Of a stretch of 64,000 bases of DNA, positions 22,599 through 33,925 are shown piece after piece; within the stretch, counting starts at the first letter, position 1; every line of letters starts with the position of its first letter. Location: assembly GCA_022376515.1 (NCBI GenBank), contig WTXI01000004.1, positions 310,001 through 374,000 of the forward strand, in the 5' to 3' direction. The notes under the pieces are model-generated. The model ran no database searches, was not told the origin of the DNA, and saw only the letters and a list, made by a program, of their open reading frames with translations. The position numbers were made by a program, and so were the translations under genes. The stretch is from Lactifluus volemus. Lineage: Eukaryota; Basidiomycota; Agaricomycetes; Russulales; Russulaceae.

Positions 22599-25174
22599 TC
22601 ATGGATATATGTTGGTGGGTGGGACACCTGGAAGTCCTGGAGCTGTGTACCCGTCTTCGTTCCCATAGAGTTCATCCAGAAGGCTTCTGCGACCTGGGCT
22701 GAACTGAAGCGGATTGAATGTGTCGTCTACATCGTCTGTAACATCAAGCAAGATTCAAGGTGAATGGGCTTGAAGTGCGTACCGGGGGCAATCCTAACTT
22801 GACAAAGGGGGTCCACAGAAGGCCAAAGCGAAGAGACGATGCTCTCTTCTGCCGTGTGGTTGAGCATGATGTTGGGGGATGGGAGGGCTTGATGTCCTCT
22901 GATTTCTTCAGCCACATGGTTGGAAGTGATGTCGGTGGCGCAGGGGGGGGCAGTGTGATGACGTCCAGTGGATTCGGCCACACGGCCGGACATGATGTCA
23001 GAGGGGAGAACCAGGTGGCTCGCAGGAGAGCGGGGGGTGTCCCCCTCCACTGCGTGCTCTGATATCGTGTTGGTAAAAGTAATAATATGAGATATTGACC
23101 ACGCACCTCGGCTCGGAGTTCCATCTACTGTTAAGGTTCCAAGTGGGACCTTTGTACGAAGTGTACGATCGTTCGTGAAGTCAAGAGTGAGACTTGCAAG
23201 ACGTGCAAGTCAGGATAAAAGGTTCGATAAAGACGAGACTTAGTAAACGACTAAGTCAAGAGCATTTCAGAGGTCAAGGGCTTTGGGTTTAGGGATAAGA
23301 CCAAAGTGTCAAAGAAGTCGAAGAGCATAATGTCAAGAGGGTTCTCTCAGGTCTGATGCTTCTAGGCAAGCAAGGTTCTAATAGATAGAAGACTTGGATT
23401 GCGAAACAAAACTGAGACTTAAGGTCTCTAGGGCAGAAAGTACAGGGTTTATATACAAGAAGACGCGGCTATGTACACAGCCATAGGGGCTGTGACCTTT
23501 GTACAGCTTTCAGGGTTTGAAACATGTTTCAGGAATCAGCGAGTCATCCTGTGCATGTGGCTGTTACTTGCAGCTGTACAGTGCTGTGCGAGGCTGTATC
23601 GTGAGAAAAAGTAAGTGGGCGATCTGAAACAAAGCGATCGGCAGTCCATTCACATAAGCAAGAAAGTCAGCAGAAATGAGTCAGCAGTCCGAAAATGTAC
23701 AGTATGAGTCAGCAAGCACGTGTCAGTCCATAACATCTACCCTCTCGAGCCTCCTTCGCTTTGCAACGGGCGCATCCACGTGCCCCGAGTCATTGTTATC
23801 TCCATTCTCCTCATCCTCGCCCTCGCCCTCATCCTCATCATCCTCATCTTCGATGGTGGGAGCACTGACAATGGGCCGCCGTCTTGTATTCTCGGTTCGC
23901 GTACGTTTCCTGCCCTTGTCACTACGAGTCTTGCGCGACTTGTCAGCGGGCAAGATCCTGGCCCTAATATCGTCGGCCCTCTTGCACTCTTCTTCTGCAA
24001 ATTCGGCATCACTAAGCTGGACCCAGTGGGTGGTGGCCTCCGTCCAAGCCTCGAGTAATAACTGTAAGTCGCAGACACTGCTGCACGACTTACTGATGCA
24101 TTCAAACTTCACTTGTGAGGGCCAAGATCGAATGATCACGCAATGAGGGCAGACGATTCTAGTCCAGTAGCCAGTGCCCCACTTCATTTGGAGATCCTTC
24201 TGGCCAGTGATTTCCTCTATGACATCTCATCTATTAGATACCAATAAAACATAGATAAATTGAAGGTACATACGAAGTCCTCGGTTAATCATGTCAGTGA
24301 CAGCCTGCCGCAAACGCGTGACGTTTGCTGTATGATTCTTTGCGACCCCCTTGATTCCCCATGATGTGAACCCTTCCAGTTGTGCTAAGAAGTCTCCAAC
24401 GTCAAATCCGAGACCAGATTGGACAAAGTCCAACAGGCCTCTAGTTGCAAACATGACTGGCTTCATTGGATGACCTGGGCTGCCACAGACAATAAAGCAC
24501 AGCGCCGCAGCACCAGTACGAGAAGCGAGACGTTCGAACTATGTGGATATTTCAGTTGTTAAAAAAAGGGGACGTGAGAAAGAAATGGTACCTCTATTTC
24601 AATGTTTCGTCCTGTGGTGACGACGTCATTGGTCTTCGAGCGCCCCGTTGTCCACTCGCCCAATTGTCGTGTTTCGCGCCATTCTTGATATTCTTTGACG
24701 TATTGTTCCTTCTCCTCCGATGATAGGGCTTGATATTCGCTTGATCGCGCGGGTGTAATGTTAGGTAGTTCGTCTCGGCTAAATGAACCTTCACAGCGGA
24801 ACTAGGTTAGCACTTGATCGATTAGATTGGGCTTTGGCCTTACTGCCTTCATCACGCTCAACCTGAGCTTTCTTCCAAAGGAAAGCATGCCAGGGGCTAG
24901 CCTTAGCATGCCTACCTTTATTGAAAGCACCCGAGCCGACGTTGAGAGCGGCTTGTACTGCGTCGCATGACTTTTTGTGTTCCACGGCAATGCTAGAGAC
25001 CTTATCCTTTACCTCCAACGCCAACGCTTGAACACTATTCGTATATGCTGTGCGTAATTCCTGTCGACGCGCGTTTGTGGTGTTGCGTGCCTCTTTGCTA
25101 AGCGTTGGCCGGGGGGCATGAGGGAGATGTCCTTGTCTCCGCTGGTTGTCTCGAAGACTCGCAAACGATGGCAT
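22599..25174 (-). pseudogene. KDZ accessory gene with HMG-box-like domain, interrupted by a solo LTR
   Basis: Exons 25174..24844, 24788..24592, 24538..24274 and 24216 onward; joints keep phase. Exon 1 starts MPSFASLRDNQ and has the KDZ-associated PHAPRPTLSKEARN motif. Residues about 90-150 (SPWHAFLWKKAQ ... EYQALSSEEKEQYVKEYQEW) look like an HMG box, a DNA-bending fold. Exon 4 has LLLEAW and an acidic/basic tail (PTIEDEDDEDEGEG, VAKRRR). A solo LTR enters at 23,735 and gives a premature TGA at 23,723 (428 residues). Removing the LTR and one TCTAC copy restores the frame to a donor at 23,107, then exons 23049..22783 and 22735..22599, adding about 140 residues with three degenerate AEE-containing repeats. 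Genes of this type accompany KDZ transposases in agaricomycetes; role unknown. Confidence 0.7.
23129..23735. mobile_element. Solo LTR, 607 bp, inside the KDZ accessory gene
   Basis: Begins TGTTAAGG and ends CCATAACA (TG..CA ends) and is flanked by the 5-bp direct repeat TCTAC (23124..23128 and 23736..23740). It has no coding sequence. Its sequence differs from the two gypsy LTRs and from the 937-bp solo LTR at 44 kb, so it is a separate family. A solo LTR arises by recombination between the two LTRs of a full element. Confidence 0.8.
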
Positions 25175-25469
25175 TGCAGTGTAAAAAGATTAACAGAGAG
25201 TTAGTTGAATGGGGGATGAGGAGAAACACCAAAAAACACGATGCGCATAGCAATAAACAAAATCCCTAAGCTCACCACCTGTCATCCACACGTGATGGCG
25301 AATCCCTCAACACACCCAACGCCAAGAAGATAAGATGGTAAAGCATCAGATAAACAGGTAGACCAAGAACGCCGTGCAGAGCAACAACAGCATAAGCATT
25401 GTATACACCACACAGGAAGAGAGCCAACTCTATGGAATTGATTAGTGAGCGGCAACGTCTGTAAGAGCA

Positions 25470-26995
25470 CTATGAATAACTCATCCTAGGTTTCTCAACA
25501 ACCAAGTCTATTCCGAGATCAGCACTCAGAGCAACAGCAAGCGCGAGCGACTCGTTTTTTTTGAGGCAATACCCCCGACCCTGCAAGGTGGGCTGCCACT
25601 TGGACGGTGGCAGCGTCGATGCCATGATGCGGAGGCCAGAACAGATGTCCTTTGGAAGCTTGAATTTGAGCAGAATGGCGTCGGTAAGGCTTCCTATCCC
25701 TGATGCCGACTGAAGCGAGCGAGACGTCACTGTGTCTCCAGTCTGCATCGCACTGGCAAACGATCGCTTCGAGAGACGGTGACGGAACTCAGATATGTGT
25801 GGCTTAGAGTCCACGTCACGGTGTGCCTCAGACGGAATGGCCGAACGACAAGCAGGGAGGAAGGGATCATCTTCTTGGTTCCTGAGAGAGTATATTTGTG
25901 AGCAGGAGGGGAACACGTCCAAAGAACGACATACTGTTGTGAAATCTTGGGAGCAGGAGGCATGGAACAGCTGCGTCTGCGCCCCTTTGTACTCTTGTCG
26001 TGGGACACCCGTTTCTCGGTATCTTCTATACCACGTTAGAAATGCCATGAGTGATGAGAAAGAGGCTTACCTGGTCCCTGAGTCCCACTCATTTCCAATT
26101 CATTGAGCGCAGTGATGACGTTGCCCCAATCCATCTTCTGGTCGAAAGATGCAAATGAGTCATCGGCGTTGAGTGATGACTCTTGGAACAAGAAATGGGA
26201 GCTACCAGGCTCCACTGCGAAAAAGGAGGCGCTGCTAGAGGTACGATAGTCCGTATGGATTTCGGTAACCTCTACTGGCAGCTTCAAGGCCTCGCGATAC
26301 TGATGGCAATTGAGAATATGCGGGTGAGCAATGTCTCGTAGGAAAGTTTGGACGATACAATCTAGGGGTGCTTTGAGACTTGCCCGACGAACCATGACCT
26401 CCCGTGGTGGAAGATAACCATCGACCAGGAGGTTGTCGTTCTCAGCGTTGGGTGGAACGAAGCCAGGGGCATGGAGGAAAATCGAAAAACCACCGTCAAT
26501 GCGGTCAAGCATAGTGATCTGTCAGAAAAAAAAAAAGTGTGTTAATAATACAACTTAGCCGGAAGGGGCAGTGGCGTACGCAGTCTAACGCGTCTCCCAA
26601 TGTCCTCTGTACGATATCAGCTTGCGAGTTTACAGTCCCGGCCTTGATAGTATGGGTCTCCTGCCACAGTTCTACGTAGCTGGTGTGAAGACCCTCATTG
26701 TTGACGACCTTGTCGTGACGGTCGTCCGTGTGGCAGCCACCGCGGGCTTCTGCTCTGGCCGCGGTTTCCGCCTTGACGGCAGCTTGACTTGTGGGTGGCA
26801 GTACATTCGACTGATTTTGAATGTTGGCCTCGAACGTAGATGGAGTGTACTGCATATGGGGTGTTGTCATCGAGGGAGTTGGACGTAAGTGTTGAGTTGT
26901 AGTGTGCGCTTCGATCCTACTAATCTCCACCCAATTCCCGCCGCTAGCTGCATCCACACTCAGTCCGTACAAATGGACATTATTGTCAAGCACAT
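25470..26995 (-). CDS. KDZ-borne gene of unknown function, multi-exon
   Basis: Exons on the minus strand: about 26995..26580, 26518..26071, 26022..25935 and 25881..25470, with introns of 61, 48 and 53 nt whose phases all match. At least 453 residues are coded with no internal stop. I recognise no domain. The first part is polar and Ala/Thr-rich, the second includes FSIFLHAPGFVPPN and VEVTEIHTDYRTSSSASFF, the last has KLPKDICSGLRIMASTLPPS and ends PRMSYS. The true start is unresolved: the frame is closed just upstream of 26,995, so another exon probably lies in 27.0-27.8 kb. It sits between the transposase and the HMG-like gene, same strand, so it looks like element cargo or an accessory factor. 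Confidence 0.6.
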
Positions 26996-26999
26996 ATCT

Positions 27000-27834
27000 A
27001 ATAGGTCATCAAGTTCCTTTGCATAAGATCATCTGGGTTCCCAGTGAGTTGTGTTTCTGTTCTATCTATCTGTATTGGATCCAGTTCATGTCCGCCATAT
27101 CAATTGCCGGTCATCGATCATATTGATCTCTCAAACCTCAGACCCAAGACCACATTCTGTAACCACATACTGTACAATATCTTTGTTGTCTCTGAGTGTA
27201 CTGTTTAGATACCTATGTGATTTATGTACTTGATTCCATCGATTTGAATTGAACATCTCAATGCGCTATCTCAGACTCGCCCTGGACTGCCCAGTGCAGA
27301 TTACGACCACATATCAGGAGTCATGATCAGACATCACACCTAGTTGCCTTTGTTGTCTCTAAAATAACTGTGTACATAGTCCTTACTGTGTGTACTTTGT
27401 TATCATGATCGAACCAACTCCGAGTCGGAATGCTGATGAACGCGATGAACATGCATTCGATACCAGATCTTCTATCCCCTTCAGATTGATCTGGGATTCC
27501 CTCAAGTCTACTGCTGGGATCTGTCCCTCTAGGTGTCATCGTCATACCAGTGCTCGATTGATCAAGTTCCACTCTATTGAATTGCTTTGACCATCACTAT
27601 CGGACTCAGAACTACAGCACGATTGAGTGCTGTGAGTACATTGACACCAGCATCTCCCCGCCATGTCTACCTTCAATCCTACTTTGCTGCCTCATTTCTT
27701 TTCGTACTTCCTTGGACACTTTCCTGTATCCTTTTTAATTGCATTTTTCTTCCCTTTGTACTTTTACGAGTCTTCACAAAACATATTACTCTTGCCTCGT
27801 CAGATTGTTTCCATCAAGACTCTTGTATTCAATG
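27000..27834. other. Intergenic region inside the KDZ element
   Basis: Between the transposase stop and the unknown gene; A+T-rich with no convincing frame. It probably holds the promoter and a first exon of the downstream minus-strand gene. Confidence 0.4.
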
Positions 27835-30800
27835 TTAATTGTCTATGCTATCTACAAATGAGTCCATAGCTTCCATGTCTACTTCAAAACTGTCCTCATC
27901 ATCTAGATGTACGTCCTGAACACCATCTGGCGTGGTCACAGTGTCCGAGAATATATCCCCACCATCTAATGTTGTCAATGCGCCGTTACTACCTTTCCCC
28001 TGCCTTAGACCCATTTCTCGCAGTCCTCCATATTCTGGCAGTTCGATGATCCAACGCAGGCGCTTTTCATGCAAGTTGTTGACCATTTGTCGGCAAGTCC
28101 AACGCCTTCGAAGCTCGGCCGCCAATGGGGCATTGACATCGTCAGTTCGTTTGATTGCGTCTTCATATTCGAGTTGTTCATCGGCCATTCGCGTCCAAAG
28201 TCGAGGAATTTCGACCTCGAGGCGTGCAAGTTCTTCACGCGCCCGTAATAATCCCAAGTACTGAACAGTGGCTTCGCGAACAGCTGGCTTGGCCCAATCC
28301 TCTTGGCGGACATCGTTACGGGCATGATGAAGAAGGTCGAATTCACCCAAGAAGGAGTATTCGACGATTTGCTTCCATGTGAGGGTAGGTCGTGGCGGAG
28401 AGAGTCGCTCCGCATGTTCGTTGTATCGTGATAGCGCTTTTCGAATGGCTTCCAAGCGGCGTTGAAGGGCCTTTGCAATGTGTGTCCAGAGCTTATAACC
28501 TAGACCAACGACTTAGTAAATAAATTTCTTCGCATTGGGCACATACCTGTCCCTGAAACATTAAGCTTTGAGAGCTCAAAGAGGCGTTGAACGACAAGCC
28601 ATTCGAGCTCATCGAGGGCTCGACGGTAATTACGCTCGGCAACCTTTTGCTTTGTCTCTCAATACTCCCCTGATGCTTCACTCCAGCGCGCACCTTGAAG
28701 CCCAAGTTGGTCCTCAAGAAAAAGCACGTGCTGCTCCATGGTCTCAATCCTCCCGGCCAACGAATTGACCTTCCGTACTGCCTTTTGCATGGCCTTGACG
28801 GTTTCTGGTGTGGCGATGGAACCGTATAATTTCTGCGTCATTGCCTGGGCATCAAGCCAGTTAGCACTGTTAAAGAATAGGAATCAAATCTTAGATACTG
28901 TAGATGAGGTTGAACGACGCACTGGTGTTGATGTAGAGTATCCAACGCCTCGATATATTGAAATTGAAGCGTCTCTTCAGGTGGCTCTGCTTTAAGGCCC
29001 TGCAGGTAGGACTTCTCGGCGCTGAGGAAGCGAGCAAAGTCATCATCGGAGATCCCATGGGCATTTTGTATCATCTTGAGCTGCCCTGTGCCGTCCTTGA
29101 CAATCTTAAGTGCCTCGCGATAATGATTTGAGAGGAAACGGCCTGGATTAAGAGTTAGGACAAGGTCATAAAGAACGATTGAGACTCACTAAGTGCCGCA
29201 TATTTGTCCTCGTCCCAGAAAGCAAAGTGTTGCTCGATGGCTTGATGGCGATGAAACGAGGACGCATGTCGGGTGCCAGGTGCGAGGGCATTCGAAGACG
29301 CGAAGATGCGTTCACATCCCTCGAAATCTGCCCGGCCCATGCCAGTGACGTGGTGCGGGTGCCAATCCAATTGACATGCGCGATTGTGGGCATGGCCATG
29401 AAAGGACCCCACGACAAGTCTAAAACCTAGCTCAGCAGCACGGGGACCAAGAGAGCTGGAAGAAAGCGTTTTCGAGAATGTACAGCCTATGTCATACCCA
29501 CACGCAATGTTCGAGCCATGTACTTCCATCAACTTGTTTACCATCGCAAGAGGATATTTCGCACTGAATTAAAAGCATGTTAGCGATGCATGTAAGATAC
29601 ATAAGAGGGAAAGCCACACACAGTTCTCCACTCTGGATCATGTCACAAGCAAGCAAAATATTCCCATGGCGGCAAGCTACAATGAATATACCACTCTCCG
29701 CAAACATCGCAAACATGCGTTTACGTTGCTCGGGGCCAGCGTTGCGCCACCTCTCGACACAAGAAAAACCTGCAGAGTTAGAGTTGATGTCGTTCAACAC
29801 ATCAGGTTGCTCCGACGTGCTACACGAATTATCGTTTGATGCATCGCTCTGCAAAATATGTGAGTAGTTGTCATATGTTTTCGAAATTAAACACACCGAA
29901 GAAGCCTTTACTTCATGTTTGAAGATGTCTACATCGACCGGTGTGAGCCAATAGTCCATGTGGAAACATTTATTATCTAGACGCTCAACCTGTCCCCTAC
30001 TAGAGAAGTCAACCCGCTTGAGTGAATTGTTTCCGTCCATCTCGCAAAGGAATGAGAACTTGAGGACTGGTTCATCCTCAAGCTTGTAAAAGCAGGAAGG
30101 GCAAGTATTACGAAGACGCCAGTTGGGGGCATCATGCCCAAGTGCCACACTAACGCGTACATCAACTCGATGCAAAATTTCGAGGTAGATGTCGAAGGCT
30201 TCAGAAAATTGTTGGGAAAGATAAGAACGATATGGTATCTAAACGACAATCAGTAGTAACACATAGAAGAAAGAAGTCACTTACATTGTGCATATAGCAC
30301 AGGAGGCAGGCCTGCGCTTGAATGCTAAGTCGCGGGCATACCTGATGCATCTGACGGTAGAGTTCCAAAGAGCGGAGGGATATTGCTACAGTTGGGTGGA
30401 GTGGAGATGTTCCCAAGCAGCCTACATGTAGCAGACTGACATTAGGGAAGCGATCTGTAGACTGGGACCTGACACACTGACAACGGCGTTCTGGGAGGGC
30501 GACAACATTAGCTCCGATACATGGCCAAAGAAAAGAAAAGAAAAACACACCGAAAACATCGATATATTCAACGTGGAAGGTGCCTGGGGGATCATCTACA
30601 TCACAGTCTGCAGTATCCTGATATTGTCCATCGGTCCAGGCCCATCGATGTGCTGTGTTCCGATACTCGAGGTAAGCGTCAACCATGTCATCTAACTGGA
30701 TATTTCAGTTGTACGTGCTGATCTCGACACGATCGCGCCTATCACGGCGATCAAAGTACTGTCGCCTGCACCACATGTCAGAGGGAAACAAAGTCGATGA

Positions 30801-31120
30801 GAAAAGAGTCATACCTGCCATGGAGGCCCGCGACCTCATTCGCAACCGTCTCATAAATCGCATATTCACCCCCTTTGTGACTGAAATCGAAGCCTTCATC
30901 TCCAGGTGCTATTGTATCGAATGCAAATGCTGAGTCACTAATGATGGCAGCGTTTGGACCACCATCAAGGTCCATTCGCTCAACCTCGGCTCGGTCAGCG
31001 GCGCTCATACCTAGAATAAAACTAGATTAGATGTTAGGAATATATAGATGAGGACGTACTTTGAATTGCCTCTGCCCGACGTTTCGCTGCTGCTGCAATC
31101 CTTGCTTCCCTGCCCGACAT
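27835..31120 (-). pseudogene. KDZ transposase, interrupted by two in-frame TGA codons
   Basis: Starts at ATG 31120 (MSGREARIAAAAKRR) and runs through many small introns to 27835. Family hallmarks appear in order: VDAYLEYR, GCLGTSPLHPTVAISLRSLE with a Cys cluster (VCPRLSIQAQACLLC), EILHRVDVRVSVALGHDAP, CPSCFYKLEDEP, the catalytic-region motif CGYDIGCTFSKTL, VVGSFHGHAHNRACQLDWH, FEGCERIFASSNALAPGTRH, FHRHQAIEQHF, and the C-terminal RPTLTWKQIVEYSFLGEFDL. The putative catalytic Asp (GYDIGC) and Glu (GCERIF) are present. TGA codons interrupt the frame at 30705..30707 (after EISTYN, before NIQLDD) and at 28659..28661 (after SGEY, before ETKQK). The last exon is 28499..27835. Probably inactive. Confidence 0.85.
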
Positions 31121-31737
31121 CTTGTAAGTCGTGGTCTTGATGCAGGTAAATAGTGGCGAGGACGAGCTATGGATAGCATATTTTCGCGACAGCCCTTTAC
31201 CTTTGATGAACGGCATGAATGACATTGAGGTGGAGAGGAAAACGAGCAAGCATATCATCAGAAACAATAAACGAAGTCACATGGGACTGTACAGTTTACG
31301 AAACACGTGCGCGAGTCGTTGATCGATCAACAAGATCACATGCTCTGGTTGATTTTCGAAGGAAGTCGGATAACAATGTTATCGGCGTAAAACTATTATT
31401 CACATTAATTCTACAATACATATTATATTTATTAACTAATACTTGGCAGTCGGAAAAAGGGGGGGAAAGGGGGAGGCACATGGAATCCCATTTTGGCCAT
31501 GGGCGGGGATGTTCGACGCGGTGGACGCGCCCTGCTGTGCTCCAACGAGGGGGGCAGTGGGGGGAAACCCAATTTGGCAAGGGGCGGGTGGGGAATCCTG
31601 ATGTGGCAGACACGCTTAGATGCGGGAGGGAGTGCCAGAGGGCTAGGAGCGTCGGGATGAACAGTTCCCAAACGTGCCTGATTGTCCCGCGCCAACAGGG
31701 ACGTGGCGCAGCCCGAGAAGACGCCGGAGTGATGGCG

Positions 31738-32217
31738 TGTCACGGTCAGGTCACCGTGGCATGGTTTCGGTTCGGAGTTGTGCTGACTGAGCGGAACGAC
31801 GAAGCGGCCGCAGGGACTAAGGCGCGAAGGTCTAGTCAAAGAGTAGGAGACTTGGCTGTGGCGTGATCCACACAAGTCTTCAGAGGCTTCACTCAAAGAG
31901 GAAGCAGTCTTTCAGAGGGGAAGGGAAAGAGAAGGCTGAAAAGCCACTTGTATTGCTCGCTGTATCGACTACCTGAGTTCTACAGGAGAACGAGCTTAAG
32001 GCCCGTCTCAGAGGTACAAGGGATATATATATTCGAACAACGGATCGTACTAGAATGTTCAGGGGTGTCCCTGTAAATGTGTAGAAACATGTGGAACCAA
32101 CCGGAACGTTACGGAAACTGACGGAAGGTGGGAGAATCGTTCAACGTATCGATGAGTAAGGGAAGGAAAATGATGAGTCAGGGTCACCTGTGACCGTCAC
32201 GTCACGTTACCGTGACA
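31738..32217 (-). repeat. 3' LTR of gypsy copy 1
   Basis: 480 bp, TGTCACGG..CCGTGACA on the plus strand (short imperfect inverted repeats at the ends). Contains a TATATATA run at about 32,025. Confidence 0.9.
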
Positions 32218-32228
32218 TTACCCCCTTA

Positions 32229-33848
32229 TTAGCATCTGAAGCTTCTAAGTGAAGCGGACACCGAGTCGGGCGGGGCGACGGGTCCTCGTGGGGCAGCGGG
32301 TCTTTTCGAGGTTAAGGTGATCGACGGGAACCTTGCATGTAAGGCCATGATGACAGTTTCGGTGGGGATATTGCACTTGTCTTCGACATGCCCACATTGA
32401 CCACAAAATTGGCACTTACGCAGGAAATGACAAAATCCTGTATCGTGGTCCTCTCGCCTACACCATTTGCAAAATGCTTCGCGACGTGTGGGTTCCTCCC
32501 TCCAGGGATCCTCAAGGACGTCCATCCCTTCAAGTCGAACTCTATGGGAGAGACGTGCGCCACTACCGAAGCCACCGCCTATGTCGGAGTTGATCATGTG
32601 GGTGATGCGAAAGGCGGCATTCGCATTTGCTAGGAGCTCGTAGGTGATCCAGGCTTCCTCCTGGTACGCTAGGAATTTGCGACGAAGGTGGGACATGTGG
32701 CGTGCCGTCCTCCTCATCTTGCTGATGAATAAGCGGTGACGAGTTACCTCAGCCGTCAAGGTCGGGTCTTCAAGTTCTTCTAGGGCCGCATCGACCAAGG
32801 GTGAGTGTTTCTCGTCTTCCGCAAACAAGAATCGTTGTTTGCGGGTATACGGGCGTTGGGGGAATCGTGCGCGTGCGGCCCTAAGTGGTCTGCAACTTGT
32901 AGGACAGTTCTTCCCTTGAGTTCCCAGTACCGATGGCCCATCATCGTCCGTCATGTCGATGAGAACAAAAGTGGCAGTGGATGTTCCGTTGCCATCCGGG
33001 ACGTTGGGTAGTTTCCAATCAGGGAGGATCTGGTTGACGATCCATCCTACTCCTGGTTTAACACCCGGCTGGGGTCCATCAGGTGTAGGGGTTCGTAGCA
33101 TCTCTCGTTGTTCTCTTTCAGCTTCTTCGAGGGCCATCTTGAAGTCATGAGTGATAAGCGCATCCACTGCTTCGTCGGAGGACGAAATAGGGTCGTCGAG
33201 GGTCGAGGATGTAGGAGAGAGGTCCGGGGTGTTCCCGGGTGGTGTTGTTACGTGGTACGATGGGGTCGATGGGGGTGGTGGAAAATCTGAGTGATATGAC
33301 GGCGCCGGACTTACTGGCATTGGTGCGATGGTTCTACCGAGGTGTCGTAGTACTAGCTCGGTGATTTCTGTTCGGGGGCGAAGCATGAGTGGGGGAGGTG
33401 AAGGAGTTCTTGTTGACCCGACGCTATATCGTGGGTCAGAATGGCCGAATCGCTGTAGTGCTTCCTGAAGGGGGATGTTCCACATATTGGCCCCCTGTAG
33501 GATGGACATCGCGTGTTCTACTGCCCACCGGAAGTGGGTAGCTACGGTATGGTCAGGTAATGGGTAGGGGAGGTGTCCGGTAATTCTCATCGCCGATCGA
33601 GTGGGAAGTCTATGGAACTCTCGAGTGGCCCCAATGATCGCGGCCTGGTAAGCCATCATGATGTACCTATTGCCGTTCGGTTCGTCTGTAGCATTGAAAG
33701 CTGCTACTGGCATTCTTTGGCGATGGATGGGTTCAAGGGTTCCTCCTTCAGTGATTTCGAGGTCAACACTGAAGTCGGGGGGTGGTGAGAGAGGTAGGGG
33801 GTCATTGGTGATAACGGGGGAAGTAGCGGGGGAAGAGGTAGAGGACAT
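32229..33848 (-). CDS. Third ORF of gypsy copy 1, tandem CCHC zinc-knuckle protein
   Basis: Intact 539-residue ORF from ATG 33848 (MSSTSSPATSP), beginning about 80 bp after the pol stop and ending just before the 3' LTR. The N-terminal half is Pro/Ser-rich with a conserved block (LEPIHRQRMPVAAFNATDEP); the middle has a Pro-rich stretch and MALEEAEREQREM; the C-terminal part has a helical Arg-rich region (HRLFISKMRRTARHMSHLRR) and two CCHC knuckles, CKWCRREDHDTGFC and CQFCGQCGHVEDKC, both C-x2-C-x4-H-x4-C. It has no membrane segment or signal peptide, so it is not an envelope protein. It may bind nucleic acid or act as a second Gag-like protein. The copy at 53.7-55.3 kb has the same ORF but broken. 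The usual gag with its own knuckle is present too. Confidence 0.75.
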   Translation of the reverse strand: MSSTSSPATSPVITNDPLPLSPPPDFSVDLEITEGGTLEPIHRQRMPVAAFNATDEPNGNRYIMMAYQAAIIGATREFHRLPTRSAMRITGHLPYPLPDHTVATHFRWAVEHAMSILQGANMWNIPLQEALQRFGHSDPRYSVGSTRTPSPPPLMLRPRTEITELVLRHLGRTIAPMPVSPAPSYHSDFPPPPSTPSYHVTTPPGNTPDLSPTSSTLDDPISSSDEAVDALITHDFKMALEEAEREQREMLRTPTPDGPQPGVKPGVGWIVNQILPDWKLPNVPDGNGTSTATFVLIDMTDDDGPSVLGTQGKNCPTSCRPLRAARARFPQRPYTRKQRFLFAEDEKHSPLVDAALEELEDPTLTAEVTRHRLFISKMRRTARHMSHLRRKFLAYQEEAWITYELLANANAAFRITHMINSDIGGGFGSGARLSHRVRLEGMDVLEDPWREEPTRREAFCKWCRREDHDTGFCHFLRKCQFCGQCGHVEDKCNIPTETVIMALHARFPSITLTSKRPAAPRGPVAPPDSVSASLRSFRC

Positions 33849-33925
33849 GTTTCTGTATGTATTGCGGGTTGGCTGGGTTAATGGAGTAGTGGGATGGGGA
33901 ATATTCGGTGGAGAGGGGGTTGTAT

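Noticed and set aside
22760..23062. Plus-strand Gly/Val-rich frame
   Set aside because: It is the shadow of the original 3' exons of the KDZ accessory gene on the minus strand.
32229..33848. The third gypsy ORF as an envelope gene
   Set aside because: It is in the env position but has no signal peptide, membrane segment or glycoprotein features; the zinc knuckles indicate nucleic-acid binding.
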